From Streptomyces cupreus (lineage in GTDB: Bacteria > Actinomycetota > Actinomycetes > Streptomycetales > Streptomycetaceae): a stretch of 64,000 nt of DNA. The translations under genes and the position numbers were made by a program. Where the stretch lies: positions 186,001-250,000 of the forward strand of contig NZ_JACMSF010000003.1 in assembly GCF_014257025.1 (NCBI RefSeq), given 5' to 3'. This document shows positions 1 to 7,694 of this stretch, piece after piece. The notes below the pieces were generated by a model. The model searched no databases, was not told the DNA's origin, and worked only from the letters and a program-made list of their open reading frames with translations. The first letter of the stretch is position 1. Each line of letters begins with the position of its first letter.

Positions 1-39
1 ACACCCGGTATCTGGAGGACCGGGGCGGGGGCCAGGGGA

Positions 40-1758
40 TCAGCGCGTGACGTAGACCGTCGCCGACGCCGTCGAGCCCTCGTGCAGGTCGTCGCCCGGC
101 CAGTTCACCGTGTACGTCGTCTCCCGCCGGGTGCGCGGGATGTCGTTGATGGTGAACGTGCCGTCCGCGGCGACCGTCACCGACGACAGCGTGCCGGTGC
201 CCTCACGGTCGGTGCGCTGGACCTTGAGGACCGCCCGCTCCGGCAGGGCCTTGCCCTGCGCGGTGAACGTGCCGGTGATCTCGACGCCCGTACTGATCGA
301 GGCCTCCGCCGGGGCGGTGAGCGCGATCGAGGTGGGCGCCTTGCCGACGGAGACCGTGTGGGTGACGTCGTTGGCCGGGCGGTGGGTGAGGTCGCCGAGG
401 TAGGAGACGGTGTAGGTGGCGTCGCCGACCAGGTCGGGCTCGTCCAGGACGGTGTAGGAGCCGTCCTCCTTCACGGTGAAGGTGCCCAGGTCATGGGTGC
501 CGTTGGCGTCCGTGCGGGTCGCCGTCACCTTCAGCGGCTCGGCGGGCGCCGGGCCGTCGTACTCCAGCCGGCCCCGCACCGACAGCGGCTCGCCCGCGAC
601 GGCCTGGGCGGGGCTGTGCGTGAACGTTTCGCTGAGGCGGACGTCGTACTGGACGGCCGGGGGCTGGACGACGTGCAGCCAGTACTGGCTGCCGGCGGCG
701 TTGGTGGTGACCGTGAACAGCCGGGAGCCGTCCGCCGCCCACTCCATGCCGCGCGGCGCGACCCGGTCGCCGTCGAGGCTGCCCTCGAAGACGAACTCCA
801 ACGGGGCGGTGGAGTCGGCCGGGTCGGCGGGCTGCACCAGCAGGTCGGGGGTGGAGCCCGTGGCCGAGGCGCCGCGCGCGATGTACTTGCCGTCGCCGCT
901 GAAGGCGACCGCGCTGGCGGTGGCACCGGAGGGCAGGGCCTGGTAGCCGCTCGCCGCGTCCGTCAGGTCGCTGGTGTTCAGCAGGCGGGTGCCGTAGGCG
1001 GCGTCGGCCACGGCGACCTTGCTGCCGTCGGCGGAGAACGCCATGTCCTTGAGGTTCAGGGCGCCCTTGCCGTCGGCGTCGGCGAAGCGGCGCGCGGCGT
1101 TGCGCACGAGGGTGCCGTTGCTCGTGTCGAAGACGGTGACGAAGGGGTTGGTCGCGTTCGCGTTGAGCGGCTGGCCCATCAGCATCCGGTCACCCGGGCC
1201 GGACTCCAGCTGGAGCTTGCCGTTGTCCTGCCAGTTGGTGCGCCCCGCCGTGCTGTCCAGGTAGGCGAGCGTGGAGTCGCACTGGGAGGTGTAGTAGGAG
1301 TACGGCGTGGTGAAGTACAGCTGGCCGCCGGAGAAGGCCATGCTGCGGCCGCAGTTGTCGGTGGACGCGTAGCTGTTGTTGCTCACCTGGTAGGTGGTGG
1401 TGTCGACCTTGTAGATCCAGTCCCGCCCGCCGGCGTACAGCGTGGCGCCGTCGGCGCTGAGCGCGAGGCCCGAGACGTGCTGGGTGGTGCTGATCGTGGT
1501 GACGCGCTCGCCGTCGAAGGTGTACACGGCGATGATGCCGCTGTTGTAGTAGCTGTCGGTGCGGGAGTCGGCGACGTACACGCGCCGGTGCACGTTGTCG
1601 ACGGCGAGCGCCGAGTACGACGAGATCGGCAGCTTGGCCACGACGACGGAGGCCGCCGCGTGCGCCGCGGGTGCGGCGGCGACGGTGAGACCGGTCCCGG
1701 CGAGTGCCGCGGCGAGGACGGTGGCCGCGAGACGTCTGGGACGGTGTGCTGTGTTCAA
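40..1758 (-). CDS. Secreted beta-propeller / Ig-like repeat protein
   Basis: Predicted exported protein of 572 aa. A basic stretch and a hydrophobic segment ending AAPAAHA form a Sec signal peptide. The next ~350 residues have recurring 'LSADG', 'FSADGSKVAV' and 'WAADGSRLF' strands, typical of YVTN/WD40-like beta-propellers. The C-terminal ~190 residues hold two Ig-like beta-sandwich repeats, each with a 'DGSYTV' or 'DGTFTI' strand and a 'TYTV..GD' strand. I chose a TTG start because a G-rich ribosome site lies 4-5 nt upstream and it sits just before the signal peptide; an ATG 63 nt upstream is possible but adds a tail atypical of a signal peptide. No catalytic motif is visible, so a surface binding or scaffolding role is inference. 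Stands alone downstream of pckG on the same strand. Confidence 0.8.
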   Translation of the reverse strand: MNTAHRPRRLAATVLAAALAGTGLTVAAAPAAHAAASVVVAKLPISSYSALAVDNVHRRVYVADSRTDSYYNSGIIAVYTFDGERVTTISTTQHVSGLALSADGATLYAGGRDWIYKVDTTTYQVSNNSYASTDNCGRSMAFSGGQLYFTTPYSYYTSQCDSTLAYLDSTAGRTNWQDNGKLQLESGPGDRMLMGQPLNANATNPFVTVFDTSNGTLVRNAARRFADADGKGALNLKDMAFSADGSKVAVADAAYGTRLLNTSDLTDAASGYQALPSGATASAVAFSGDGKYIARGASATGSTPDLLVQPADPADSTAPLEFVFEGSLDGDRVAPRGMEWAADGSRLFTVTTNAAGSQYWLHVVQPPAVQYDVRLSETFTHSPAQAVAGEPLSVRGRLEYDGPAPAEPLKVTATRTDANGTHDLGTFTVKEDGSYTVLDEPDLVGDATYTVSYLGDLTHRPANDVTHTVSVGKAPTSIALTAPAEASISTGVEITGTFTAQGKALPERAVLKVQRTDREGTGTLSSVTVAADGTFTINDIPRTRRETTYTVNWPGDDLHEGSTASATVYVTR

Positions 1759-1970
1759 CTGTGCCCCCCACAGTCTGTGTTGAGCCTCACCGATGCTCGA
1801 TGAGGCTCGTGTGAAGCACATGTAACACAGATGAAGATCCCGTGATCAAGGGGGCACAGCGGGACCGGCGTCCATACCGCTCGGGCCGGGGGACCCGTCC
1901 CGCGGCCGACCCGTGACGATCACTGGTCAGGGCTCCCATCGGAGGCCGGCCGCGGGGGTTCTTGAGGGGT

Positions 1971-3794
1971 TCAGCCCAGGCGCCGCACCAGCGCCCGGTA
2001 CTCGTCCCACAGCTCCTTCGGGGTGTGCTCGCCGAAGGTGTTGAGGTGGTCGGGGATCAGCGCGGCTTCCTCGCGCCAGACGTCCTTGTCGACCGTGAGC
2101 AGGAACTCCAGGTCGGAGTCGGCGAGTTCGAGGCCCTTGGTGTCGAGCGCGTCCTTCGTCGGCAGGATGCCGATCGGGGTCTCGACGCCCTCGGCCTTGC
2201 CCTCCAGACGCTCCACGATCCACTTCAGGACACGGGAGTTCTCGCCGAAGCCGGGCCAGACGAACTTGCCCTCGTCGTTCTTGCGGAACCAGTTGACGTA
2301 GTAGATCTTCGGGAGCTTGGAGGCGTCCTTGTCCTTGGCGACGTCGACCCAGTGGCCCATGTAGTCGCCCATGTTGTAGCCGCAGAACGGCAGCATGGCG
2401 AACGGGTCACGGCGCAGCTCGCCGACCTTGCCCTCGGCGGCGGCGGTCTTCTCGGAGGCGACGTTGGCGCCGAGGAAGACGCCGTGGTTCCAGTCGAAGG
2501 ACTCCGTCACCAGCGGTACGGCGGAGGCGCGCCGGCCGCCGAAGAGGATCGCCGAGATCGGCACGCCCTTGGGGTCCTCCCACTCGGGCGCGATGATCGG
2601 GCACTGCGAGGCGGGGACGGTGAAGCGGGCGTTGGGGTGGGCGGCGGGCTCCGAGGACTGAGGCGTCCAGTCCCGGCCCTTCCAGTCGGTGAGGTGGGCC
2701 GGAGTCTCCTCCGTCATGCCCTCCCACCAGATGTCGCCGTCGTCCGTGAGCGCCACGTTGGTGAAGACCGAGTTGCCCCACAGCGTCTTCATCGCGTTGG
2801 CGTTGGTGTGCTCACCGGTGCCGGGCGCGACGCCGAAGAAGCCGGCCTCGGGGTTGATGGCGTACAGGCGGCCGTCCTCGCCGAAGCGCATCCAGGCGAT
2901 GTCGTCGCCGATCGTCTCGACGGTCCAGCCGGAGATCGTGGGCTCCAGCATGGCGAGGTTGGTCTTGCCGCAGGCGCTCGGGAAGGCGGCGGCGACGTAC
3001 TTGGACTCGCCCTGCGGCGGGGTCAGTTTGAGGATCAGCATGTGCTCGGCGAGCCAGCCCTCGTCGCGGGCCATGACGGAGGCGATGCGCAGGGCGTAGC
3101 ACTTCTTGCCGAGCAGGGCGTTGCCGCCGTAGCCGGAGCCGTAGGACCAGATCTCGCGGGACTCCGGGAAGTGGGAGATGTACTTGGTGGAGTTGCACGG
3201 CCACGGCACGTCCGCCTCGCCCTCGGCCAGCGGCGCTCCGAGCGTGTGCACGGCACGCACGAAGAAGCCGTCGGAGCCGAGCTCGTCGAGGACGGGCTGC
3301 CCCATGCGCGTCATGGTGCGCATGGAGACCGCGACGTAGGCGGAGTCGGTGATCTCGACGCCGATCGCGGAGAGGTCCGAGCCGAGGGGGCCCATGCAGA
3401 ACGGGACGACGTACATCGTCCGGCCCTTCATCGAGCCGCGGAAGATGCCCTTCTCACCGGCGAAGATCTCCCGCATCTCCGCGGGGGCCTTCCAGTGGTT
3501 GGTCGGACCCGCGTCCTCTTCCTTCTCGGAGCAGATGAAGGTGCGGTCCTCGACCCGGGCGACATCGGTCGGGTCGGAGGCCGCGTAGTAGGAGTTGGGG
3601 CGCTTGATCGGGTCGAGCTTCTTGAAGGTGCCCTTCGCCACGAGCTCCCCGCACAGGCGCTCGTACTCGGCCTCGGAGCCGTCGCACCAGACCACGTTGT
3701 CCGGCTGGGTCAGTTCGGCGATCTCGTTGACCCACGAGATCAGTTCCTGATGGGTGGTGGGAACGACGGGGGGAGCCGCGATGTCGCGCGCCAC
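1971..3794 (-). CDS. pckG: Phosphoenolpyruvate carboxykinase (GTP)
   Basis: Converts oxaloacetate and GTP to PEP, GDP and CO2: the gluconeogenic exit from the TCA cycle, in the cytoplasm. The 607-aa length and sequence fit the GTP-dependent family. The family-specific kinase-1a loop 'FPSACGKTN' with its reactive cysteine is at about residues 271-279, and the metal-binding region 'GDDIAWM' lies about 20-25 residues later. The start is GTG (VARDIAAPP), with AGGAG 5 nt upstream; the longer frame to 3896 has no ribosome site. Monocistronic by spacing: 212 nt to the next minus-strand gene and 283 nt to the divergent hemolysin III gene. Confidence 0.95.
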   Translation of the reverse strand: MARDIAAPPVVPTTHQELISWVNEIAELTQPDNVVWCDGSEAEYERLCGELVAKGTFKKLDPIKRPNSYYAASDPTDVARVEDRTFICSEKEEDAGPTNHWKAPAEMREIFAGEKGIFRGSMKGRTMYVVPFCMGPLGSDLSAIGVEITDSAYVAVSMRTMTRMGQPVLDELGSDGFFVRAVHTLGAPLAEGEADVPWPCNSTKYISHFPESREIWSYGSGYGGNALLGKKCYALRIASVMARDEGWLAEHMLILKLTPPQGESKYVAAAFPSACGKTNLAMLEPTISGWTVETIGDDIAWMRFGEDGRLYAINPEAGFFGVAPGTGEHTNANAMKTLWGNSVFTNVALTDDGDIWWEGMTEETPAHLTDWKGRDWTPQSSEPAAHPNARFTVPASQCPIIAPEWEDPKGVPISAILFGGRRASAVPLVTESFDWNHGVFLGANVASEKTAAAEGKVGELRRDPFAMLPFCGYNMGDYMGHWVDVAKDKDASKLPKIYYVNWFRKNDEGKFVWPGFGENSRVLKWIVERLEGKAEGVETPIGILPTKDALDTKGLELADSDLEFLLTVDKDVWREEAALIPDHLNTFGEHTPKELWDEYRALVRRLG

Positions 3795-4047
3795 GATTGC
3801 TCCTAAATGAGGGATTTTTGGTTGGAGGCCCCGTGGGGGCTGCGACCCGGATGCTTGCCAGAGGGATACCTGGCGCTCATCCGGTGTCGACCGCACTCAT
3901 TTGATCATCCGACGGGAGTGCCCATATGTCCAGAGGGCGTCACAGGTGAGCGAGAGTGAGACCGGCCACGTCCGCTTCCAAGAGGGGTCACACGGACGTC
4001 AACTCCCGTGAGAGGATGGCCACTCTTGACGTCCGGACCGATACGCA

Positions 4048-4065
4048 ACCTACGGTTCCGTAGGT
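4048..4065. promoter_or_regulatory. Palindromic operator candidate before hemolysin III gene
   Basis: ACCTACGGTTCCGTAGGT consists of two perfect 8-bp arms around TT. It abuts a possible -10 TACGAT (4065-4070) that lies 7 nt before the ATG at 4078, so a bound repressor would block RNA polymerase. The symmetry and size are typical of TetR-family operators. Which regulator binds is unknown. Confidence 0.6.
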
Positions 4066-4077
4066 ACGATTCGGCCT

Positions 4078-4791
4078 ATGACTGCGTCCGTCCCAGACGC
4101 GCCCATGGACCCGCCTGCCACCGGCCGCGGTCCTGTCGCGCTCTCCCTGCCACATCCGGTCAAGCCCAAGCTCCGGGGCTGGCTGCATCTCGGCATGTTT
4201 CCGGCCGTACTCATCGCGGGCCTGGTGCTGACCGCCCTCGCCGACTCCTCCAGAGGCCGCATGGCCTGCGGGATCTATGTCCTCACGGCCTGCCTGCTGT
4301 TCGGCGTGAGCGCGCTGTACCACCGGGGCAACTGGAGCCCTCGGATGGACGGCATACTGCGCCGCCTGGACCACGCCAACATCTTTCTGATCATCGCCGG
4401 TACCTACACCCCGCTGACCATGCTCCTGCTGCCGGGCGCGAAGGGGCAGTGGCTGCTGTGGGGGATCTGGGCGGCGGCGGCCGCGGGGATCGTCTTCCGG
4501 GTGTTCTGGGTCGGCGCCCCGCGCTGGCTCTACACCCCCTGCTACATCGCGATGGGCTGGGCGGCGGTCTTCTTCCTGCCCGACTTCATGCGCACGGGCG
4601 GTATCGCGGTACTGGTCCTGGTGATCACCGGCGGCCTGCTCTACAGCGCGGGCGGCGTGATCTACGGCATCAAGCGCCCGAACCCCTCACCGCGCTGGTT
4701 CGGCTTCCACGAGGTCTTCCACTCCTTCACGCTGGCGGCCTTCGTCGTGCACTACGTGGGGATCTCGCTGGTGGCGTACCAGCACGCGTAG
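4078..4791 (+). CDS. trhA: Hemolysin III / PAQR family integral membrane protein
   Basis: 237-aa polytopic membrane protein of the YqfA/TrhA branch of the PAQR superfamily. Seen in the sequence: about seven hydrophobic helices, the early 'SALYH' serine-histidine motif (~residues 77-81), 'LDHANIFLIIAGTYTP' and the C-terminal 'HEVFH' pair. These are the conserved Ser, Asp and His positions of the predicted metal-dependent hydrolase site. The 'hemolysin' name is historical; family members are linked to membrane fluidity and lipid homeostasis. The operator-like palindrome and a -10 element end 7 nt before the ATG, suggesting a leaderless, repressible transcript. A strong terminator follows. Confidence 0.88.
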   Translation: MTASVPDAPMDPPATGRGPVALSLPHPVKPKLRGWLHLGMFPAVLIAGLVLTALADSSRGRMACGIYVLTACLLFGVSALYHRGNWSPRMDGILRRLDHANIFLIIAGTYTPLTMLLLPGAKGQWLLWGIWAAAAAGIVFRVFWVGAPRWLYTPCYIAMGWAAVFFLPDFMRTGGIAVLVLVITGGLLYSAGGVIYGIKRPNPSPRWFGFHEVFHSFTLAAFVVHYVGISLVAYQHA

Positions 4792-4808
4792 CCCGCATCC
4801 GAGCGCGC

Positions 4809-4836
4809 AAGGGCCACGGCTTCCGTGGCCCTTTTT
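4809..4836 (+). terminator. Rho-independent terminator after hemolysin III gene
   Basis: GGGCCACGG (4811-4819), a 3-nt loop, CCGTGGCCC (4823-4831), then TTTTT. Two further A-T pairs extend the perfect 9-bp stem. It lies 17 nt after the stop codon and is the only hairpin I found here with a classic U-tract. Confidence 0.9.
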
Positions 4837-4962
4837 CATGCCCGCTCACAGTTGACAGCACCTCTCTTTTGAGAGCTACTCCTCATTTCATGGCTACTGT
4901 CACTCAGACCTCCGACCCCCGCCGCTGGGCCGCCGACCTCGGCGCCACGACCGGCGAGCAGC

Positions 4963-4996
4963 TGGGGGTCCCCCAGGCGTTCAGCACTGGGGGAGG
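4963..4996. repeat. Small palindromic element, copy 1 (in MFS gene)
   Basis: It starts TGGGGGTCCCCCA, ends CTGGGGGAGG, and has a 10-nt variable centre between CCCCCAG and CTGGGGG. The flanks read through as the expected transporter sequence (GEQL ... TADAYVVV), so it behaves as an insert. The intervening 32 nt (4965-4996) are not a multiple of three and shift the frame. Copy 2 lies 0.95 kb downstream. Confidence 0.7.
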
Positions 4997-5920
4997 ACGG
5001 CCGACGCGTACGTCGTCGTCGCGGCGCTGATGCTCCCCGCCGGACTGCTCGGCGACCGGTTCGGACGGCGGCTGATGCTGATCCTCGGTCTGGGGATCTT
5101 CCTGGCCGGATCCGCCGTCGGCGCCGTCGCCGGGGACGTGAACACGGTGATCGCCGCCCGCGCGGTGATGGGCGTCGGCGCCGCGCTCGGCCTGTCGCTC
5201 GGCCCGATCATCGGCGGCTGGCTGCTGGACCACGTCTGGTGGGGCTCGGTCTTCCTCGTGAACGTCCCGATGGCGGCGCTCGGCATCACCGCGTGCGTGT
5301 TCCTGCTGCCGGAGACCCGGGACCCCGCCTCCCCCAAGGTCGACACCGTCTCCACCGCGTTCACCGCGGGGGGCCTCGGCGCCCTCGTCTACGCGATCAT
5401 CGAGGCCCCGGCCCGCGGCTGGGGCGACCCGCTGGTGCCGGCGATGCTCGCCGGGTCGGCCGCACTGATCACCGCCCTGGTGATGCGCGAACGGCGCCTT
5501 GCGCGCCCGATGCTCGACATGACGCTGCTCGCCCACCGCGGCTTCCTCTTCAACACCCTCGCCGCGACCCTGGTGATGTTCGTCCTGTCCGGCCTGCTCT
5601 TCGTGCTCCGGCCCTACCTCCAGGCCGTCCTCGGCCACGACGCCTTCGGCACCGGACTCAGGCTGCTGCCGATGATGGGCGGCCTGCTGGTCGCCGCGCG
5701 GACCGCCCAGCCGGTCGTCGCCCGGTTCGGGGCACGCGCGGTGGTGAGCGCGGGCCTGGCGGTACTGGCCTTCGCCGCGCTCCTCGGCAGTCGTACGACG
5801 GTGGAGTCCGGCTATGGATTCACCGCGCTGTGGCTGTCGGTCGCCGGGCTCGGCTTCGGTCTCTCGGTGGTCCCCGCCATGGACGGCGCCCTCGGCACCC
5901 TGCCAGCCGACCGGGCCGGC

Positions 5921-5957
5921 TGGGGGTCCCCCCACGCCTTTCGGGCAGTGGGGGAGG
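5921..5957. repeat. Small palindromic element, copy 2 (in MFS gene)
   Basis: It starts TGGGGGTCCCCCCACGCC and ends CAGTGGGGGAGG, sharing both ends with copy 1 but with a different centre. It splits the expected 'DRAG...SGSGLLMTLHQ' region and shifts frame 2 to frame 1 of the transporter. Confidence 0.7.
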
Positions 5958-6302
5958 CTCCGGGCTGCTGATGACGCTGCACCAGGTCGGCGGCGCGATC
6001 GGCATCGCCCTGCTCGGCAGCCTGCTCGCCGGGGTCTTCCGGGACCGGCTGGATGTCACCGGGCTGCCCGCCGAGGCCGCCGACACCGCCGGGGAGTCCG
6101 TGGTCGCCGCCCATCTCGTCGCCGAACGGGCGGGCTCCGCCGATCTGGTGGCCTCCGCGAACAGCGCCTACGTGCACGGCATGGGCGTCGTCCTCCTGGT
6201 CTGCGCGGTCGCCTCGCTCGTCGCGGCGCTGCTGGCCGCGGTGTTCCTGACCGACACCGAGGACACCGAGGAGTTGGTCCCCGCCACGGCCGATGCCCGA
6301 CA

Positions 6303-6938
6303 ATGACCTGCATGACGGCCGCACGCACCACCTCCGCCGACCTCTCCCAGCTGGGGCTTCGTGAGCGGAAGAAGATCAAGACCCGGACGGCGATCCGCGA
6401 CGCGACATACGCGCTCATCCGGGAGCAGGGCTACGACGCCACCACCGTCGAGCAGATCGCCGAGCGCGCCGAGGTGTCGCCGTCCACCGTCTTCCGCTAC
6501 TTCCCGACCAAGGAGGACATCGTCCTCACGGACGAGTTCGACCCGATCCTGATGGCGGAGATCCGCAAGCGGCCGGCCGACGAGCCATGGATCGACACCC
6601 TGCGGCACGTGCTGAAGAAGGCCGTCGGCTTCGGCCTTGAGGAGGATCCCGAGGTCCTGCGGCTGCGCTCGCACCTGATGGTGCAGGTGCCCGCGGTCCG
6701 TTCCCGGATGCTGGAGACCATGTCGGTCACCGGGAAGATGCTCACCGAGGCCGTCGCCGAGCGCAGCGGCATGGACCCGGACAGCCTGGAGGTCCGCGTC
6801 TACACGATGTCCCTCATCGGCGGCCTCGCGGAGATCACCCTGTACTGGGCGGAACACGACTTCCGCGACGACCTCGCCGACCTCCTGGACCGCGCTCTGA
6901 ACGTCATCGAGCACGGTCTGCCCACGGAAAAGCCCTGA
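6303..6938 (+). CDS. TetR/AcrR family regulator
   Basis: 211-aa transcriptional repressor. The N-terminal helix-turn-helix is clear: 'TTVEQIAERAEVSPSTVFRYF' at about residues 45-65, followed by the typical 'PTKEDIVL'. The C-terminal ~140 residues are a variable helical ligand-binding domain. The start overlaps the stop of the broken MFS gene (ATGA), so it was co-transcribed with that exporter and presumably sensed its substrate; ATG 6312 is an alternative start. The regulator itself is intact although its exporter is not. It is a candidate for the palindrome before the hemolysin III gene, but that is only a guess. Confidence 0.88.
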   Translation: MTCMTAARTTSADLSQLGLRERKKIKTRTAIRDATYALIREQGYDATTVEQIAERAEVSPSTVFRYFPTKEDIVLTDEFDPILMAEIRKRPADEPWIDTLRHVLKKAVGFGLEEDPEVLRLRSHLMVQVPAVRSRMLETMSVTGKMLTEAVAERSGMDPDSLEVRVYTMSLIGGLAEITLYWAEHDFRDDLADLLDRALNVIEHGLPTEKP

Positions 6939-6971
6939 GCCCGTGCCCCTCCCCCGTGGCATCCTGACCGG

Positions 6972-7694
6972 GTGACCGCACCGGAGATCCGCCTCGAAGT
7001 CGCCCCCGAGCTGGCCCTGTTCGTCCCGCACGGCCGCCGGTCGGGCGCCGCCGCGCTTGTCACCGACGGAGTCTCGTCCCTCGGCCATGTCGTGGAGTCC
7101 CTCGGCGTGCCGCTCACCGAGGTCGGGGCGCTGGAGGTGGACGGCCGGGAGGTGCCGGTGTCCTACGTCGCCAAGGCGGGCGACTCGGTCCGGGTGAAGG
7201 GGGTCGAGCGCCCCCAGCGGGTGCCCGGCGCTCCCCTGCGCTTCCTGCTCGACGTCCATCTGGGCACGCTCGCCCGGCGCCTGCGCCTGCTCGGCGTGGA
7301 CACCGCCTACGAGTCGACCGACATCGGAGACCCGGCCCTCGCCGCCCGCTCGGCCGCCGAGCGGCGGGTCATGCTCAGCCGCGACCGGGGCCTGCTGCGC
7401 CGCCGCGAACTGTGGGCCGGCGCGTATGTGTACAGCACGCGGCCCGAGGATCAACTCCGGGACGTGCTCGAACGGTTCCGCCCCGAGCTGCACCCCTGGA
7501 CCCGCTGCACCGCCTGCAACGGCCTGCTGAAGGAGGCCACGAAGGAGGAGGTCGCGGACCAGCTCCACGGCGGTACGCAGAGGTCGTACGACGTGTTCGC
7601 GCAGTGTCAGGAATGCGGCCGCGCGTACTGGAAGGGCGCGCACCACGAACAGCTTGTCGCCATCGTGGAACGCGCCCTCACCGAGTTCGCCTAG
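6972..7694 (+). CDS. Mut7-C RNase-fold protein with N-terminal ubiquitin-like domain
   Basis: 240 aa. Residues 1-80 resemble the ubiquitin/ThiS-like fold often fused to this family. From about residue 82, 'FLLDVHLGTLARRLRLLGVDTAY' and 'MLSRDRGLLRR' are the PIN-like Mut7-C nuclease core with conserved Asp residues. A zinc ribbon follows, with CTAC near residue 178 and CQECG near 215. It is predicted to act on RNA; no substrate is known. The start is GTG. Its stop codon shares the tetranucleotide CTAG with the stop of the convergent copper oxidase gene. Confidence 0.85.
   Translation: MTAPEIRLEVAPELALFVPHGRRSGAAALVTDGVSSLGHVVESLGVPLTEVGALEVDGREVPVSYVAKAGDSVRVKGVERPQRVPGAPLRFLLDVHLGTLARRLRLLGVDTAYESTDIGDPALAARSAAERRVMLSRDRGLLRRRELWAGAYVYSTRPEDQLRDVLERFRPELHPWTRCTACNGLLKEATKEEVADQLHGGTQRSYDVFAQCQECGRAYWKGAHHEQLVAIVERALTEFA

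Larger units (their letters stand above)
4890..6306 (+). pseudogene. Broken EmrB/QacA-type MFS drug exporter
   Basis: Remnant of a 14-helix MFS exporter in three frames. Segment A (4890-4964) reads MATVTQTSDPRRW... and stops making sense at a palindromic insert. Segment B (about 4997-5920) carries 'GLLGDRFGRR' (the conserved loop 2-3 motif A), 'GPIIGGWLLD' (motif C) and several helices. Segment C (5959-6306), in another frame, begins 'SGLLMTLHQVGGAIG' and runs to the normal C-terminus. Each frame break coincides with one copy of a 34-37 nt element. Between 'RRWA' and 'ADLGATTGEQL' about 30 residues are missing compared with the family, removing helix 1. Segment B alone could give a 313-aa protein from 5030, but without either end. 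The stop overlaps the TetR gene start (ATGA), showing an ancestral exporter-regulator pair. Confidence 0.8.
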
